From CAKRJP01 sp963634745 (GTDB lineage: Bacteria > Bacillota > Clostridia > Lachnospirales > Lachnospiraceae): a stretch of DNA of 64,000 bases. This document shows positions 1 to 8,545 of this stretch, piece after piece. The stretch lies in assembly GCA_963634745.1 (NCBI GenBank), contig CAVHCX010000002.1, forward strand, positions 1-64,000, read 5' to 3'. The number at the start of each line of letters is the position of its first letter. The stretch's first letter is position 1. Below the pieces are notes generated by a model. That model was not told where the DNA came from and did no database searches. It worked only from the letters and a program-made list of their open reading frames with translations. The translations under genes were made by a program, and so were the position numbers.

Positions 1-442
1 AGATTTCAAGGGCGTTCATAACACCTCTTGCAGACTCCAAAGCTGCCATAATAAGGACGCTTCCTTCCTCACGGCCAAAGTCTTTTTCTGCCTGGGCTAC
101 CACTTCTTCCACCATGTGGACATCTTTTGCAGTCTCTGTCTTTGGAATACGGATACTGTCACAGCCTCCTGCTACCGCACAGCGGATATCTTCCTGCCAG
201 TAAGGGCTGTCCAATCCGTTGATACGAACGACTGTCTCACAGCCTCTGTAATCAATGGTCTTTAAGGCATTATAAAGAGAAAATCTTGCTGCGTCCTTCT
301 GATTTTCTGCAACTGCATCCTCAAGATCCAGCATGATAGAATCCGGCTTGTAGATATAAGGATCTTTAATAAGTCCCGGCTTCTGTGCATTTAAAAACAT
401 CATGGTTCTTCTAAGTCTTTTTTTATTCGGATTATTAATCAT
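1..442 (-). CDS. citE: Citrate lyase beta subunit (citryl-CoA lyase), N-terminal part
   Basis: This is the 5' end of a gene that continues left of base 1; 147 codons are visible. CitE is the HpcH/HpaI-type aldolase subunit of citrate lyase. It cleaves the citryl thioester carried on CitD to oxaloacetate and acetyl-ACP. The translation has the family's early features: a basic start (MINNPNKKRLRR), then KPDSIMLDLEDAVA with its acidic residues, and a VVRINGLDS strand. The ATG overlaps the citD stop codon in an ATGA, and a GGGGAGG site lies 9 bases upstream, so the two genes are translationally coupled. citF would be expected next, outside the window. A CitE-like lyase for another CoA thioester is possible, but direct coupling to citD makes citrate lyase very likely. 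Confidence 0.93.
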   Translation of the reverse strand, partial: MINNPNKKRLRRTMMFLNAQKPGLIKDPYIYKPDSIMLDLEDAVAENQKDAARFSLYNALKTIDYRGCETVVRINGLDSPYWQEDIRCAVAGGCDSIRIPKTETAKDVHMVEEVVAQAEKDFGREEGSVLIMAALESARGVMNALEI

Positions 443-738
443 CGGATAGCACCTCCCCAAGGAAGATTTTCTGTTTGTCCTACAGACCGGTAAACAGCTC
501 CTTCAATTCTTGCTTTAATAGTACAATCTAAGGCTCCCTTGTCTACAATTCTTATATTTACATTCTTGACATCCAGATTCTCCAGGGTCTCAAAAACCAC
601 CTTACGAATCTGATCTCCAAACTGATTAATTACTGCGCTGTCAAGGTCAAAGTGAATGCCGTCATTTCCCGGCTCCACGCTTACCTGGCAGTCACTGGAT
701 TCTAAAGTTCCCGCCATTGCCGGTTTTAAAATCTCCAT
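439..738 (-). CDS. citD: Citrate lyase acyl carrier protein (gamma subunit)
   Basis: This 99-residue acyl carrier protein of citrate lyase carries the phosphoribosyl-dephospho-CoA arm on a serine. The sequence GTLESSDCQVSVEP places Ser14 at the residue that is modified in Klebsiella CitD. The reading frame stays open for 31 codons upstream, but I chose the internal ATG at 738 because TAAGGAGGAG lies just before it and the resulting N-terminus (MEILKPAMAG) fits the family. The gene overlaps citE by four bases. The 177 bases between it and the upstream transporter hold a hairpin and two LysR-type palindromes, so citDE may have its own promoter. No CitC or CitX/CitG maturation gene is in the window; they would have to lie to the left or elsewhere. 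Confidence 0.95.
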   Translation of the reverse strand: MEILKPAMAGTLESSDCQVSVEPGNDGIHFDLDSAVINQFGDQIRKVVFETLENLDVKNVNIRIVDKGALDCTIKARIEGAVYRSVGQTENLPWGGAIR

Positions 739-831
739 TTTATTCTCCTCCTTAGCTTTCATCTTCTTATGATCTGCTTTTATTTTAATGGATGTTTTTT
801 GGAATGAAAAATTGCTTCTTAGAATATCCAA

Positions 832-866
832 ATAACGAAAGGTTATCGCTTATTCCTGATAGGAAT
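832..866. promoter_or_regulatory. Two LysR-type (T-N11-A) palindromes upstream of citD
   Basis: ATAACGAAAGGTTAT (832-846) and ATTCCTGATAGGAAT (852-866) are 15-bp dyads that each contain a T-N11-A core. Their centres (839 and 859) are 20 bp apart, about two helical turns, as expected for the two half-tetramer sites of a LysR-type regulator. Two lysR genes lie 2.5-4.3 kb away on the same strand. Regulator binding is inferred. Confidence 0.55.
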
Positions 867-902
867 CGACCTCCAGAATGGTCTACATCCTGGAGGTCGA
901 TT
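864..902 (-). terminator. 13-bp hairpin between transporter and citD
   Basis: AATCGACCTCCAG (864-876) pairs perfectly with CTGGAGGTCGATT (890-902). It sits just after the transporter stop codon in the direction of transcription. The T-rich run is on the plus-strand side, and on the minus strand only UUCCUAU follows. It may therefore be a weak terminator or a processing or stability element rather than a strong stop. Confidence 0.5.
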
Positions 903-915
903 TTGCTTTTAATTT

Positions 916-2172
916 TTATACAATGAGTCCATAAACTCCCAATGCCGCCATAATAGCAAGCACCACTAAGTTGATGACAGACACTGCAAATAATTCCACA
1001 AATAACTTATTCTGCGGGAAACGCTCCTCTGCATTTTCCTGCTGGGCTACACCTGCCATAATCAAGGCTCCGGTAGTTGAAATCGGTGTATAACCTGCGA
1101 TGGTTCCACCAATAACAACCATAGCTACCAGATAAACTCCATTTGCTCCGATTCCCTCTGCCAGGCTTCCGCAAATAGGAACCAAGGTTGGGAAAACAAC
1201 TCCAAGTCCGGAACTAAAGAAGGACATAAGGCCTGCAAGAATAGCCATAATCGGATTTGCCGATTTTGCTCCCATGATTGACTCAAGACCGGATACTAAA
1301 ATATCCACACCTCCGGAGAGGGAGACAATATTCATCAGCATTCCGACGCCCAATACCATAATAATGACATTCCAAGGAACTCCCTTTACAGCTTTCTTCT
1401 CATCTCCGCAACCGATAATGCAAAGAATGGATCCGATCAAGAAACCGGTAAGTCCTACATTCCATGAAAGAACCAATACCCCAAAGGCCAAAACCACCAA
1501 GCCTAAAATAGATACATACTGCTGCCAGCTAAACTTAGGAAGCACTTCCTTTTCTCCGGAAGCTACGGAAAGATCTACCTTCCAACCTTTATAATAAATA
1601 TATACAACTACACAACAGACAAGGGCTGTAAGGGCCGTACAGATCATGATCGGGACGGTATTTCCATCCATCCCCTGCTCCTTCATAAGGCCGGAAACAA
1701 CTGCTGCCTCCGGGGTCAGGGGACTCATACGACCTGCCATAGCTCCCATATCTCCGATAATAGAAGTCATAATCGGGTTGATTCCTGCAGAAACAGAAAT
1801 CGGAATGGCAATGACCGGAATAATTGCAAGGCAAGGAATAGATCCCGGGCCTGAAGCACTGAGGACCATTCCGATAATAAACATGACAAAAGGAATGGCA
1901 TGGGCAGGAACCAAATTTACAATCTTCTTTGCAAGAAGCTCTAAGGTTCCATTTCCATTGATAATGGCAAACAAATAGGTAACTCCTGTCATCTGTATAA
2001 ATAAAGAGGTTCCAAACCCGCCGATGACATCACTTGCTGCAATGGAATCTTTAAAAATAAGGGTTAAGATCATGGCAAAACCAATACTCAAAATACCAAC
2101 ATTTACATTTCGAACAAAGCCGATGACAATAGCTATCACCAAAAGAATTAAACTTAATAAACCAAGATTCAT
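916..2172 (-). CDS. MatC-like dicarboxylate/tricarboxylate carrier (ion transporter superfamily)
   Basis: This 418-residue integral membrane protein has about 11-12 hydrophobic segments. The N-terminus (NLGLLSLILLVIAIVIGFVR) matches the pattern of the MatC N-terminal domain (malonate/dicarboxylate carriers). The interior has the small-residue loops of the ArsB/NhaD/CitM ion transporter superfamily, for example SASGPGSIPCLAIIP near residue 105 and GYTPISTTGA near residue 360. AGGAGG lies before the ATG. It follows the lactonase gene by 10 bases and precedes citDE, so it probably imports the carboxylate the locus degrades. The exact substrate (citrate, isocitrate, malonate or another) cannot be read from the sequence. 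Confidence 0.85.
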   Translation of the reverse strand: MNLGLLSLILLVIAIVIGFVRNVNVGILSIGFAMILTLIFKDSIAASDVIGGFGTSLFIQMTGVTYLFAIINGNGTLELLAKKIVNLVPAHAIPFVMFIIGMVLSASGPGSIPCLAIIPVIAIPISVSAGINPIMTSIIGDMGAMAGRMSPLTPEAAVVSGLMKEQGMDGNTVPIMICTALTALVCCVVVYIYYKGWKVDLSVASGEKEVLPKFSWQQYVSILGLVVLAFGVLVLSWNVGLTGFLIGSILCIIGCGDEKKAVKGVPWNVIIMVLGVGMLMNIVSLSGGVDILVSGLESIMGAKSANPIMAILAGLMSFFSSGLGVVFPTLVPICGSLAEGIGANGVYLVAMVVIGGTIAGYTPISTTGALIMAGVAQQENAEERFPQNKLFVELFAVSVINLVVLAIMAALGVYGLIV

Positions 2173-2182
2173 AGCATTCCTC

Positions 2183-3226
2183 CTATTTAAATGTTATGCA
2201 TACCGGACTTCCTGTTTCCACCACTCGAAGGGTTGGATTTAACCATCCTGTATGTTCATCAAAAATAAATTCGATAATGGTATCACTGTCTTCATTTGCT
2301 ACATAGCATTTTCCGTTTGGTCCGAAGCAGAAAAATCTAGGGGTCTTTCCAAGGCATGGGAAGAAGCCTGTACTCTTTAAATATCCGCTGAAGGGATCAA
2401 TGCGGTAGACTGCCATGCTGTCTGTATAACGATTGGATACTAAGACCCACTCTCCGCTAGGATCCACCATAACCTCACTGGCATCTGAATATCCGGTTAC
2501 CGTCTCAGGAACGGTAGATAATTCCTGCATGGCCTTCATCTTTCCGGTCTCTTCATCAAACTGGAAGTAGAGAACCTTGTTTCCCTTTTCCTCACACATG
2601 TAAATCCAGCGATTGTTTGGATGTACTGACGCATGTCTTGGCTCATCCCAGGTTCTGGATAAGAACTTGTCGGTCTCTGTAAATTCTCCGGTCGTGTGAT
2701 TATATTTTAAAGCTCGCATCTGTCCGAATCCATTGACTCTTCCCTGGGCACAGGCGAAAAGATAATTTTTCTTCTGATCCCAGAGGCACTGATGGATGGT
2801 AGATACCTTTCCTTCTTCTTTTCCTTCATAGGTAAATGTTGCTACCACATCCCCCAAAGAACCATCTTCTTTTCTCTCGATGGTATAGATGGTCCCCCCC
2901 TGTAAGGTGGCTACAATTACATGTTTATTCTCTGCGTCTACAGTAATATCTACCGGATTCTTTCCTCCGATATCTATTTTATTTAGGAATTCCAAGGTTC
3001 CGTCATCCTTGATTTTGTAGGAAGTTACAAGGGTAAAATCCCCGTGTACACTATAGAGATATTCTTTGTCTGCATCGAGACACTGAAAGCTGGGATTTGC
3101 CTCTGTTTCTAAACACTGAATTTCATTCCAGTCACCGGTGGCATCAGACACTTCATAGACTTTCAGTCCCTGCCCTCTGGCATTTCGCTCTTTGGTTGTT
3201 CTACACCCCACGTAGACAAAACTCAT
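2183..3226 (-). CDS. Seven-bladed beta-propeller lactonase family protein (YkgB/Pgl-like)
   Basis: This 347-residue protein of the lactonase family (PF10282) includes 6-phosphogluconolactonase YbhE/Pgl and fungal carboxymuconate cyclases. Repeated blade motifs are visible, such as the DADKEYLYSVHGD, HPNNRWIYMCEEKGN and DPSGEWVLVSNRYTDS segments. I start it at the second Met (3226) because AAGGAGG lies inside the codons of the longer ORF, immediately upstream. It is co-directional with the transporter (10-base gap) and surrounded by citrate and isocitrate enzymes, with no pentose-phosphate gene nearby. A role on a tricarboxylate lactone is therefore at least as plausible as 6-phosphogluconolactone. 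Family assignment is firm; substrate is unknown. Confidence 0.85.
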   Translation of the reverse strand: MSFVYVGCRTTKERNARGQGLKVYEVSDATGDWNEIQCLETEANPSFQCLDADKEYLYSVHGDFTLVTSYKIKDDGTLEFLNKIDIGGKNPVDITVDAENKHVIVATLQGGTIYTIERKEDGSLGDVVATFTYEGKEEGKVSTIHQCLWDQKKNYLFACAQGRVNGFGQMRALKYNHTTGEFTETDKFLSRTWDEPRHASVHPNNRWIYMCEEKGNKVLYFQFDEETGKMKAMQELSTVPETVTGYSDASEVMVDPSGEWVLVSNRYTDSMAVYRIDPFSGYLKSTGFFPCLGKTPRFFCFGPNGKCYVANEDSDTIIEFIFDEHTGWLNPTLRVVETGSPVCITFK

Positions 3227-3380
3227 GATTTTTTCCTCCTTAACCACTCTGATATAATTCTAACGGATTTAAAGCAAGAAATTGTTTTTTTATAAGAAAT
3301 AAGGCTGGTATTTTTTCCTGCTTAATCTGTAACTTTATTTTATGTTATTTTCTTGTCAAAATGAAATTCAGCTTTAGACT

Positions 3381-3409
3381 AGAAAAGCTATTCCAAAAAG
3401 GAATAGCTC
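3381..3409 (-). terminator. Rho-independent terminator after the lysR pair
   Basis: On the minus strand AGCTATTCC-TTTTT-GGAATAGCT is followed by TTTCT, directly after the stop codon of the downstream lysR gene. This separates the regulators from the lactonase-transporter unit. Confidence 0.85.
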
Positions 3410-4276
3410 TTAATTTGCCTGATAATATTTTTCTACGAAACTTACAAAGTCCATGATTTCCTGGGATTGACAGCACCTAGGCGCCACCATCATCCAGACA
3501 CTTCTGCTGATGGGATTGCCTGCCCGGTCATAGATTGGATAAAGGGTCACCGCATCCTCATCGATCCTCCATTTATCCCCAAATACAAAGGTCATACCCA
3601 GCCCCTTTTCCACCATCTCAATGGCAATATCTGCATTGGTTACCGAATAACTGGCATGCAAGGGGCCTCCGAACTGGCTCTTCCACCACTGGTCTACACT
3701 CAGCTTCACCATAGGATTTAAGTAGGAGGATATAAAGGGGAGTTGCTCTAAGTCATCCAGCTTACTTCCCTTGGGAGCTGCCACATAAAGTTCTTCCTCA
3801 AAAAGTCTGGTCTTTTCTCCAATGTAGGAATAATCCCCACAGATAAAGGCTAGATCTACCGACTCATCCGTAATTTGCTTGATCAAAACATTACTGGAAT
3901 TTACCAGCGTTTTAATCTGCAGGCTGCCGCCCTCTAACTGGTACTGCCTTAAAAGCTCCGGCATATGAAGTCTGGCAAAGGAGTTTGGCACTCCCATCTC
4001 AAGGAGTTCCTGGTTTCCTCCATGCTCTGCGAAATGGTCCTCGATCTCCCGCAAAAAATCCAGCATGATATTGGCCTTATTGACTAAGTATTTTCCATCC
4101 TCTGTAAAGGTGACCCCCTTGCTGGTTCTCTTCACAAGTTCAATCCCCCACTCTGCTTCTATGGCCTGGATGCGCTTGGTCAGAGCAGACTGGGTCATAT
4201 ACAAAGTCTCCGCCGCCTTGGTCATGCTTTGCTTTTCATATAATGTTTTTAAAATGGTCCAATCAACATTTTTCAT
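3410..4276 (-). CDS. LysR family transcriptional regulator (second of tandem pair)
   Basis: This is a 288-residue LysR-type regulator. Residues 1-60 form the winged helix-turn-helix (KAAETLYMTQSALTKRIQAIEAEWG) and the rest is the co-inducer domain. It starts 8 bases after the upstream lysR stop with a poor ribosome-binding site, which suggests translational coupling. It is clearly paralogous to its neighbour (shared YMTQ-SLTKR recognition helix and RTxKG wing). Position suggests control of the acn-icd unit, the lactonase-transporter unit or citDE, with a carboxylate as likely co-inducer. Target and ligand are inferred from location only. Confidence 0.92.
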   Translation of the reverse strand: MKNVDWTILKTLYEKQSMTKAAETLYMTQSALTKRIQAIEAEWGIELVKRTSKGVTFTEDGKYLVNKANIMLDFLREIEDHFAEHGGNQELLEMGVPNSFARLHMPELLRQYQLEGGSLQIKTLVNSSNVLIKQITDESVDLAFICGDYSYIGEKTRLFEEELYVAAPKGSKLDDLEQLPFISSYLNPMVKLSVDQWWKSQFGGPLHASYSVTNADIAIEMVEKGLGMTFVFGDKWRIDEDAVTLYPIYDRAGNPISRSVWMMVAPRCCQSQEIMDFVSFVEKYYQAN

Positions 4277-4284
4277 ATTTTCTT

Positions 4285-5154
4285 TTATTCAATGGCTACA
4301 TATTTTTCGATATAGGAAATAAATTCCTCCAGGGCCTTAGGCTGGCGCTTATTCTTGGAATAGACAAACCAGGTATTTCGAATCACCTTGCTGCCGTCTG
4401 CATAGGTAAGGGGTGTGAGACATAAATCATACTCATTTTTAAAATCATCCGGCAAAAAGCAACATGCATAGCCTAGGCCCTTGTCAATCAGTTGCCAGGC
4501 AAAATCAATATATCCCACAGACATTTCTGCCGAATCCAAACTTCCGAAATGCTCCTTCCACCAGTTGTCCAAAAGCTCCTTGGTTTTGTCATTGGTCTTA
4601 TAGCCAATCCGCTGCATGCCGGGCAGGTCCTTTAAATCGACCGGCCTTTTACTGACAAGATATGCCTCATTTTTGTCTACCAGGGCCTGTCTTACAGGTC
4701 CCTCATAATCTCCGCGGATAAATCCCACATCCACAGAGCCCTCCAAAACCTTGCGGAACAAAAGATTGCTCTGCTCATTGATGACATCAAAATTGGTATG
4801 CAAATGGTCTCTGGAATAATCGGCTAAGATATCTCCCAAGGTATATTTACTATAAGTATAGGAGGATCCAATGACGATGGTATTGGTAGTTTTCTCCTTA
4901 AAGGATTCTAAAGTAGCCTTTGTCTCCTTCATAAAATCTAAATATTTTTCTGCCTGTTCCGCCAAATATTCTCCCTCTCGGGTAAAGCTTAGTCCCTTTG
5001 GCGTCCGGTCCACTATGGCTACTTGCAGTTCTGACTCCATATTCTGCAATCTTTTTGTTAAGGAAGGCTGTGTCATATATAAAAGGTTAGCCACCTTTGT
5101 CAAATTTGGATTCTTATGTAGCTCATAGATAATCTCCCAATCCGAATCTTTCAT
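4285..5154 (-). CDS. LysR family transcriptional regulator (first of tandem pair)
   Basis: This is a 289-residue LysR-type regulator with the N-terminal helix-turn-helix KVANLLYMTQPSLTKRLQNMES and a periplasmic-binding-like effector domain. The frame allows eight more residues, but GGGGGAAG lies before the internal ATG at 5154 and the upper ATG has no such site, so I start there. It is the first gene of a two-gene unit with its paralog. A hairpin ends the isocitrate dehydrogenase gene upstream, so it probably has its own promoter around 5160-5225. Paralogous tandem LysR regulators may form heteromers or respond to two intermediates of the same pathway; that is inference. Confidence 0.92.
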   Translation of the reverse strand: MKDSDWEIIYELHKNPNLTKVANLLYMTQPSLTKRLQNMESELQVAIVDRTPKGLSFTREGEYLAEQAEKYLDFMKETKATLESFKEKTTNTIVIGSSYTYSKYTLGDILADYSRDHLHTNFDVINEQSNLLFRKVLEGSVDVGFIRGDYEGPVRQALVDKNEAYLVSKRPVDLKDLPGMQRIGYKTNDKTKELLDNWWKEHFGSLDSAEMSVGYIDFAWQLIDKGLGYACCFLPDDFKNEYDLCLTPLTYADGSKVIRNTWFVYSKNKRQPKALEEFISYIEKYVAIE

Positions 5155-5230
5155 GCAAATCTTCCCCCGTGTTTTCATTTTTATCGCTTGCTATATTTTA
5201 ACAAATGACAGCATAAATCACAACACTAAG

Positions 5231-5258
5231 AAGGGGAGGAAGTCTTCCTTCCTCCCCA
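5231..5258 (-). terminator. Terminator after isocitrate dehydrogenase gene
   Basis: GGGGAGGAAG and CTTCCTCCCC arms form a GC-rich hairpin followed on the minus strand by TTCTTAG. The U-tract is weak but the stem is strong, and it sits 37 bases after the stop codon. Confidence 0.7.
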
Positions 5259-5294
5259 AATCAAGCATGAAATCTTCGATTTTTACTCTTATTT

Positions 5295-6485
5295 CTACTG
5301 TAATTTTTCCATAGTCTTTAAAACTTTGATGGTTCTTAAAATGTAATCTGTATATTCTTTTGCGCTGGCACCATCGGTATCGGTTGTTACAACAAGCTCT
5401 CTTTCTGTCTCTCCGCAAATCCGAAGAGCCTTCTCCAAAAGTTCGTTTTTCTCTGCATAACCGATGTGGGCAAACATCTGACCAACCGCACGGATCAAGC
5501 TGCTTGGATCTGCATATTCTCCTCTTCCGTGGCTCATAAGGAAAGGTGCTGTACCGTGAATTGCCTCAAAAAGGGCATAACGGTTTCCAATATTGGATGA
5601 ACAAGCGGTTCCTAATCCACCCTGCTGCTCTGCTGCCGCATCTGTTACAATATCACCGTAAAGATTTGGAAGAACAACGACCTCGATACCTGCATTGAAC
5701 TGAGGATCCATCATCTTTGCGCACATAGCATCCACCAGACGCTCCTGTACTTCAATTCCCGGATACTCTTGTGCAACTTTATGAACCATCTGGACAAAGT
5801 TTCCGTCTGCCAGCTTTACAATGTTAGACTTTGTAACAACGGTTACATTTTTCTTTCCATTGTTTTTAGCAAATTCAAAGGCTGCTCTGGCGATTCGCTC
5901 GCTTCCCGGCTGGGTCTGGACCTTAAAATCCACGGCCAGGTCATCATTTACCTGGATTCCCTTATTTCCCCAGATATACTCGCCTTCGATATTCTCTCTA
6001 AAGAAGGTCCAGTCAATGCCCTTATCCGGCATCTTAATCGGACGAACTGCTGCAAAAAGCTCTAATCTTCTTCTTAAAAGACTATTTACACTTACAAGGT
6101 TTGGAAGCCCGTCTCCTGCTCTTGGTGTAGTCATAGGTCCCTTAATGAGAATTGGGCATTTCTCGATTTCTTCAAATACATCCTCCGGAAGGCTCTCATT
6201 CTTTGCCACACGGTTCTCAATGGTAAGTCCGTCGATGTGACGTACCTCGATTTTTCCTGCAGCAATCTCCTCTTCTGCCAGCTCATTTAAAACACGGAGG
6301 GCCTGCTCCATAATGATAGGGCCGATGCCGTCTCCTGGAAGAATACCGATTACAATTTTTTCTTCTTTTTTGAAATCAATCGCCTTCTGGGCACGTTTCA
6401 TTTTATCGATTCTTACGAACTCTTCCTCAATTAATTTTCCAAAAGCTTCCTTTGCTTGATAAATCTCTAATTTTCTATCGTCCAT
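5295..6485 (-). CDS. icd: Isocitrate dehydrogenase of the isocitrate/isopropylmalate family
   Basis: This 396-residue beta-decarboxylating dehydrogenase has GDGIGP at 51-56, SVN at 132-134, RENIEGEY at 163-170 and a late NLYGDIVTDAAAE segment holding metal-binding Asp residues. In E. coli Icd, Ser113 and Asn115 in the S-x-N pattern contact isocitrate; the same S-x-N followed by LLRRRLELFAAVRP argues for isocitrate over isopropylmalate. Adjacency to aconitase (2-base gap) supports this. Two oddities are a 42-residue N-terminal extension before the first core strand, and HGTAPFLMSHGRGEYADP where NADP enzymes have HGTAPKYAG and NAD enzymes HGSAPDIAG, so cofactor use cannot be called. Product is 2-oxoglutarate, probably for glutamate synthesis or isocitrate catabolism. 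Confidence 0.88.
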   Translation of the reverse strand: MDDRKLEIYQAKEAFGKLIEEEFVRIDKMKRAQKAIDFKKEEKIVIGILPGDGIGPIIMEQALRVLNELAEEEIAAGKIEVRHIDGLTIENRVAKNESLPEDVFEEIEKCPILIKGPMTTPRAGDGLPNLVSVNSLLRRRLELFAAVRPIKMPDKGIDWTFFRENIEGEYIWGNKGIQVNDDLAVDFKVQTQPGSERIARAAFEFAKNNGKKNVTVVTKSNIVKLADGNFVQMVHKVAQEYPGIEVQERLVDAMCAKMMDPQFNAGIEVVVLPNLYGDIVTDAAAEQQGGLGTACSSNIGNRYALFEAIHGTAPFLMSHGRGEYADPSSLIRAVGQMFAHIGYAEKNELLEKALRICGETERELVVTTDTDGASAKEYTDYILRTIKVLKTMEKLQ

Positions 6486-6487
6486 GC

Positions 6488-8446
6488 TTAAACCTCCTGC
6501 TCTGCCAACTGTTTCTTTAAGTAAGACAACTGTCCACCGCTCAATACAACTTCAATCTCATTATCTGTTAAATCTAATTTTACATCGAAGCTAAATCCCT
6601 TAGTTTTGTCAGTTACCTGCACCTTTCTTGTCGGGATCTGATCCAAAAGATTTTCAAAGGCCAAATCATCTCCCTGGTCAATACGATCGTAGTCTGCCGG
6701 ATCTGCAAACAACATAGGAATAATACCGTGATTTACCAAATTTCCCTTATGAATTCTTGCGATACTCTTGGCAATCACTGCCTTTACTCCCAAATACATT
6801 GGATTAATCGCTGCATGCTCTCTGGAAGATCCCTGTCCATAGTTTTCTCCACCCACGATGATGCTCTTTCCTAACTCCTTGGCTCTTGCAGCAAAGTCCG
6901 GTGCATAACGGTGGTAGCAATACTGGGACATCAAAGGAATATTAGATCGCATGCTAGAAAATTCGGCACTGGCCGGTGTAATATCATCGGTAGATACGTT
7001 ATCTAGGGTCTTTAAGCTTACCGGAACGCAAAGCTTTTGTACCGGAGCCTCCGGAATTGGAAGGAATTTAATATTTGGTCCCTTAACGATTTCTACCTTC
7101 TTAGCCTCTTCCTCCGGCAATGGATCAATGATCATAGAGTCATCTACCAGATACTCTTCCGGCTCGTGGATCAGAGCTAATTTTTCAACCTCTGCTCCCA
7201 TCACATCCTCTGCAGAAGCAAATGTACCTACAATTGCAGTAGCCGCTGCGCTTTCCGGGCTTACCAGATAAATCTCTGCGGTTGGATTTCCTGCTCTTCC
7301 CTTAAAGTTACGGTTGGAAGTACGAACTGCAACTCCCTTGGTAGCAGGGGTCTGACCAATGGCACAGCATGGTCCGCAGGCAATCTCCAACATGCGGACA
7401 CCTGCCTCCAAAAGAATATCAATATAGCCGTCACGGAGGAGCTCCCTGTAGGTCTGCTTAGAAGCCACCGCGCAGGTACAGCTCACATTCTCATTTACAT
7501 GATGTCCCTTAAATACAGTTGCTGCCTTGGCAATATCTGCATAACTTGCATTGGTACAGCTTCCGATAAATACCTGCTGTACCGGTTTCTTCTCTGCTTC
7601 CTTGAGAGGAAGGACATTATCCGGCTGATGCGGACAGGAGATCAAGGGTTCAAGGTCGCTTAAGTTGATCTCGATTTCCTCATCATACTCTGCATCTTCA
7701 TCCGGAAGAAGTTCTACATAAGCTTCTTCTCTTCCCTGGGCCTTTAAGAACTTACGAACCTGCTTGTCAGCCGGGAAAATAGAAGTAGTTGCTCCAAGCT
7801 CTGCTCCCATGTTGGAAATAGTTGCTCTGGCAGGCACTTCCAATTCTTCCACACCCGGTCCTACATACTCATAGACATTTCCAAGTCCACCCTTAATGGT
7901 CACTCGTCTGAGCATTTCCAGGATAATTTCCTTGGTATTACATCCGGCTTTTAATTTTCCTGTCAGATTTACCTTAACCACTCTTGGCATTTTCAGTCTC
8001 ATAGGAACACCGGTCATGGCAGTAGCTACGTCCATACCACCTACACCGATACAAAGCATTCCGATGGAACCGCCGTGAGGTGTATGGCTATCTCCTCCCA
8101 TACTTACCTTTCCTGGTGCTCCAAATCTTGAAACATGCACAGTATGGCAAATTCCATTTCCCGGTCTTGATACGTGGACTCCAAAACGTTTAGCTGCAGA
8201 CTGCAAATAAATATGATCATCCGGTGTCATATTATTTACATATAAAAGATTGTGGTCTAAGTAGCTTACGCTGCATTCTGTACGGATTCTGTCAAGTCCG
8301 ATGGCCTCAAAAGCCAAGTAGGTCATAACCGCATTGATATCGTGGGTTAAAGTCTGATCTACCTTGATAAATACTTCTTCGCCCGGCACCATGCTGCCTT
8401 TTACATAGTGGGATTCAATAATTTTTCTTGTAAGTGATTTTCCCAT
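6488..8446 (-). CDS. acn: Aconitate hydratase, short bacterial (Aquifex) type
   Basis: This 652-residue aconitase interconverts citrate and isocitrate. The order is an N-terminal LeuC-like catalytic part with GGDSHTPHGGSIG, then FIGSCTNASY holding the first cluster Cys, then ACGPCCAIGQTP with the other two Cys of the [4Fe-4S] site. The C-terminal swivel domain has NYGQGSSREHAAI. The length fits the compact putative-aconitase group (about 650 residues) rather than the roughly 890-residue AcnA. It is the first gene of an acn-icd operon. Upstream bases 8447-8545 hold TAAACGAAAGT, which resembles part of the palindrome found before citD and may be another target of the local LysR proteins. Confidence 0.95.
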   Translation of the reverse strand: MGKSLTRKIIESHYVKGSMVPGEEVFIKVDQTLTHDINAVMTYLAFEAIGLDRIRTECSVSYLDHNLLYVNNMTPDDHIYLQSAAKRFGVHVSRPGNGICHTVHVSRFGAPGKVSMGGDSHTPHGGSIGMLCIGVGGMDVATAMTGVPMRLKMPRVVKVNLTGKLKAGCNTKEIILEMLRRVTIKGGLGNVYEYVGPGVEELEVPARATISNMGAELGATTSIFPADKQVRKFLKAQGREEAYVELLPDEDAEYDEEIEINLSDLEPLISCPHQPDNVLPLKEAEKKPVQQVFIGSCTNASYADIAKAATVFKGHHVNENVSCTCAVASKQTYRELLRDGYIDILLEAGVRMLEIACGPCCAIGQTPATKGVAVRTSNRNFKGRAGNPTAEIYLVSPESAAATAIVGTFASAEDVMGAEVEKLALIHEPEEYLVDDSMIIDPLPEEEAKKVEIVKGPNIKFLPIPEAPVQKLCVPVSLKTLDNVSTDDITPASAEFSSMRSNIPLMSQYCYHRYAPDFAARAKELGKSIIVGGENYGQGSSREHAAINPMYLGVKAVIAKSIARIHKGNLVNHGIIPMLFADPADYDRIDQGDDLAFENLLDQIPTRKVQVTDKTKGFSFDVKLDLTDNEIEVVLSGGQLSYLKKQLAEQEV

Positions 8447-8545
8447 TTCCTGTCTCCTTCAACATTTTTTATTGTTTCGCCCTATTTCTTATACTCATTG
8501 TAAGGGCTAGTCTAAACGAAAGTAAAATGTAAGAAACGAATGGTG

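Noticed and set aside
5821..6240. 139-codon plus-strand ORF opposite icd
   Set aside because: It is a shadow frame of icd with no ribosome-binding site and no recognisable protein features.
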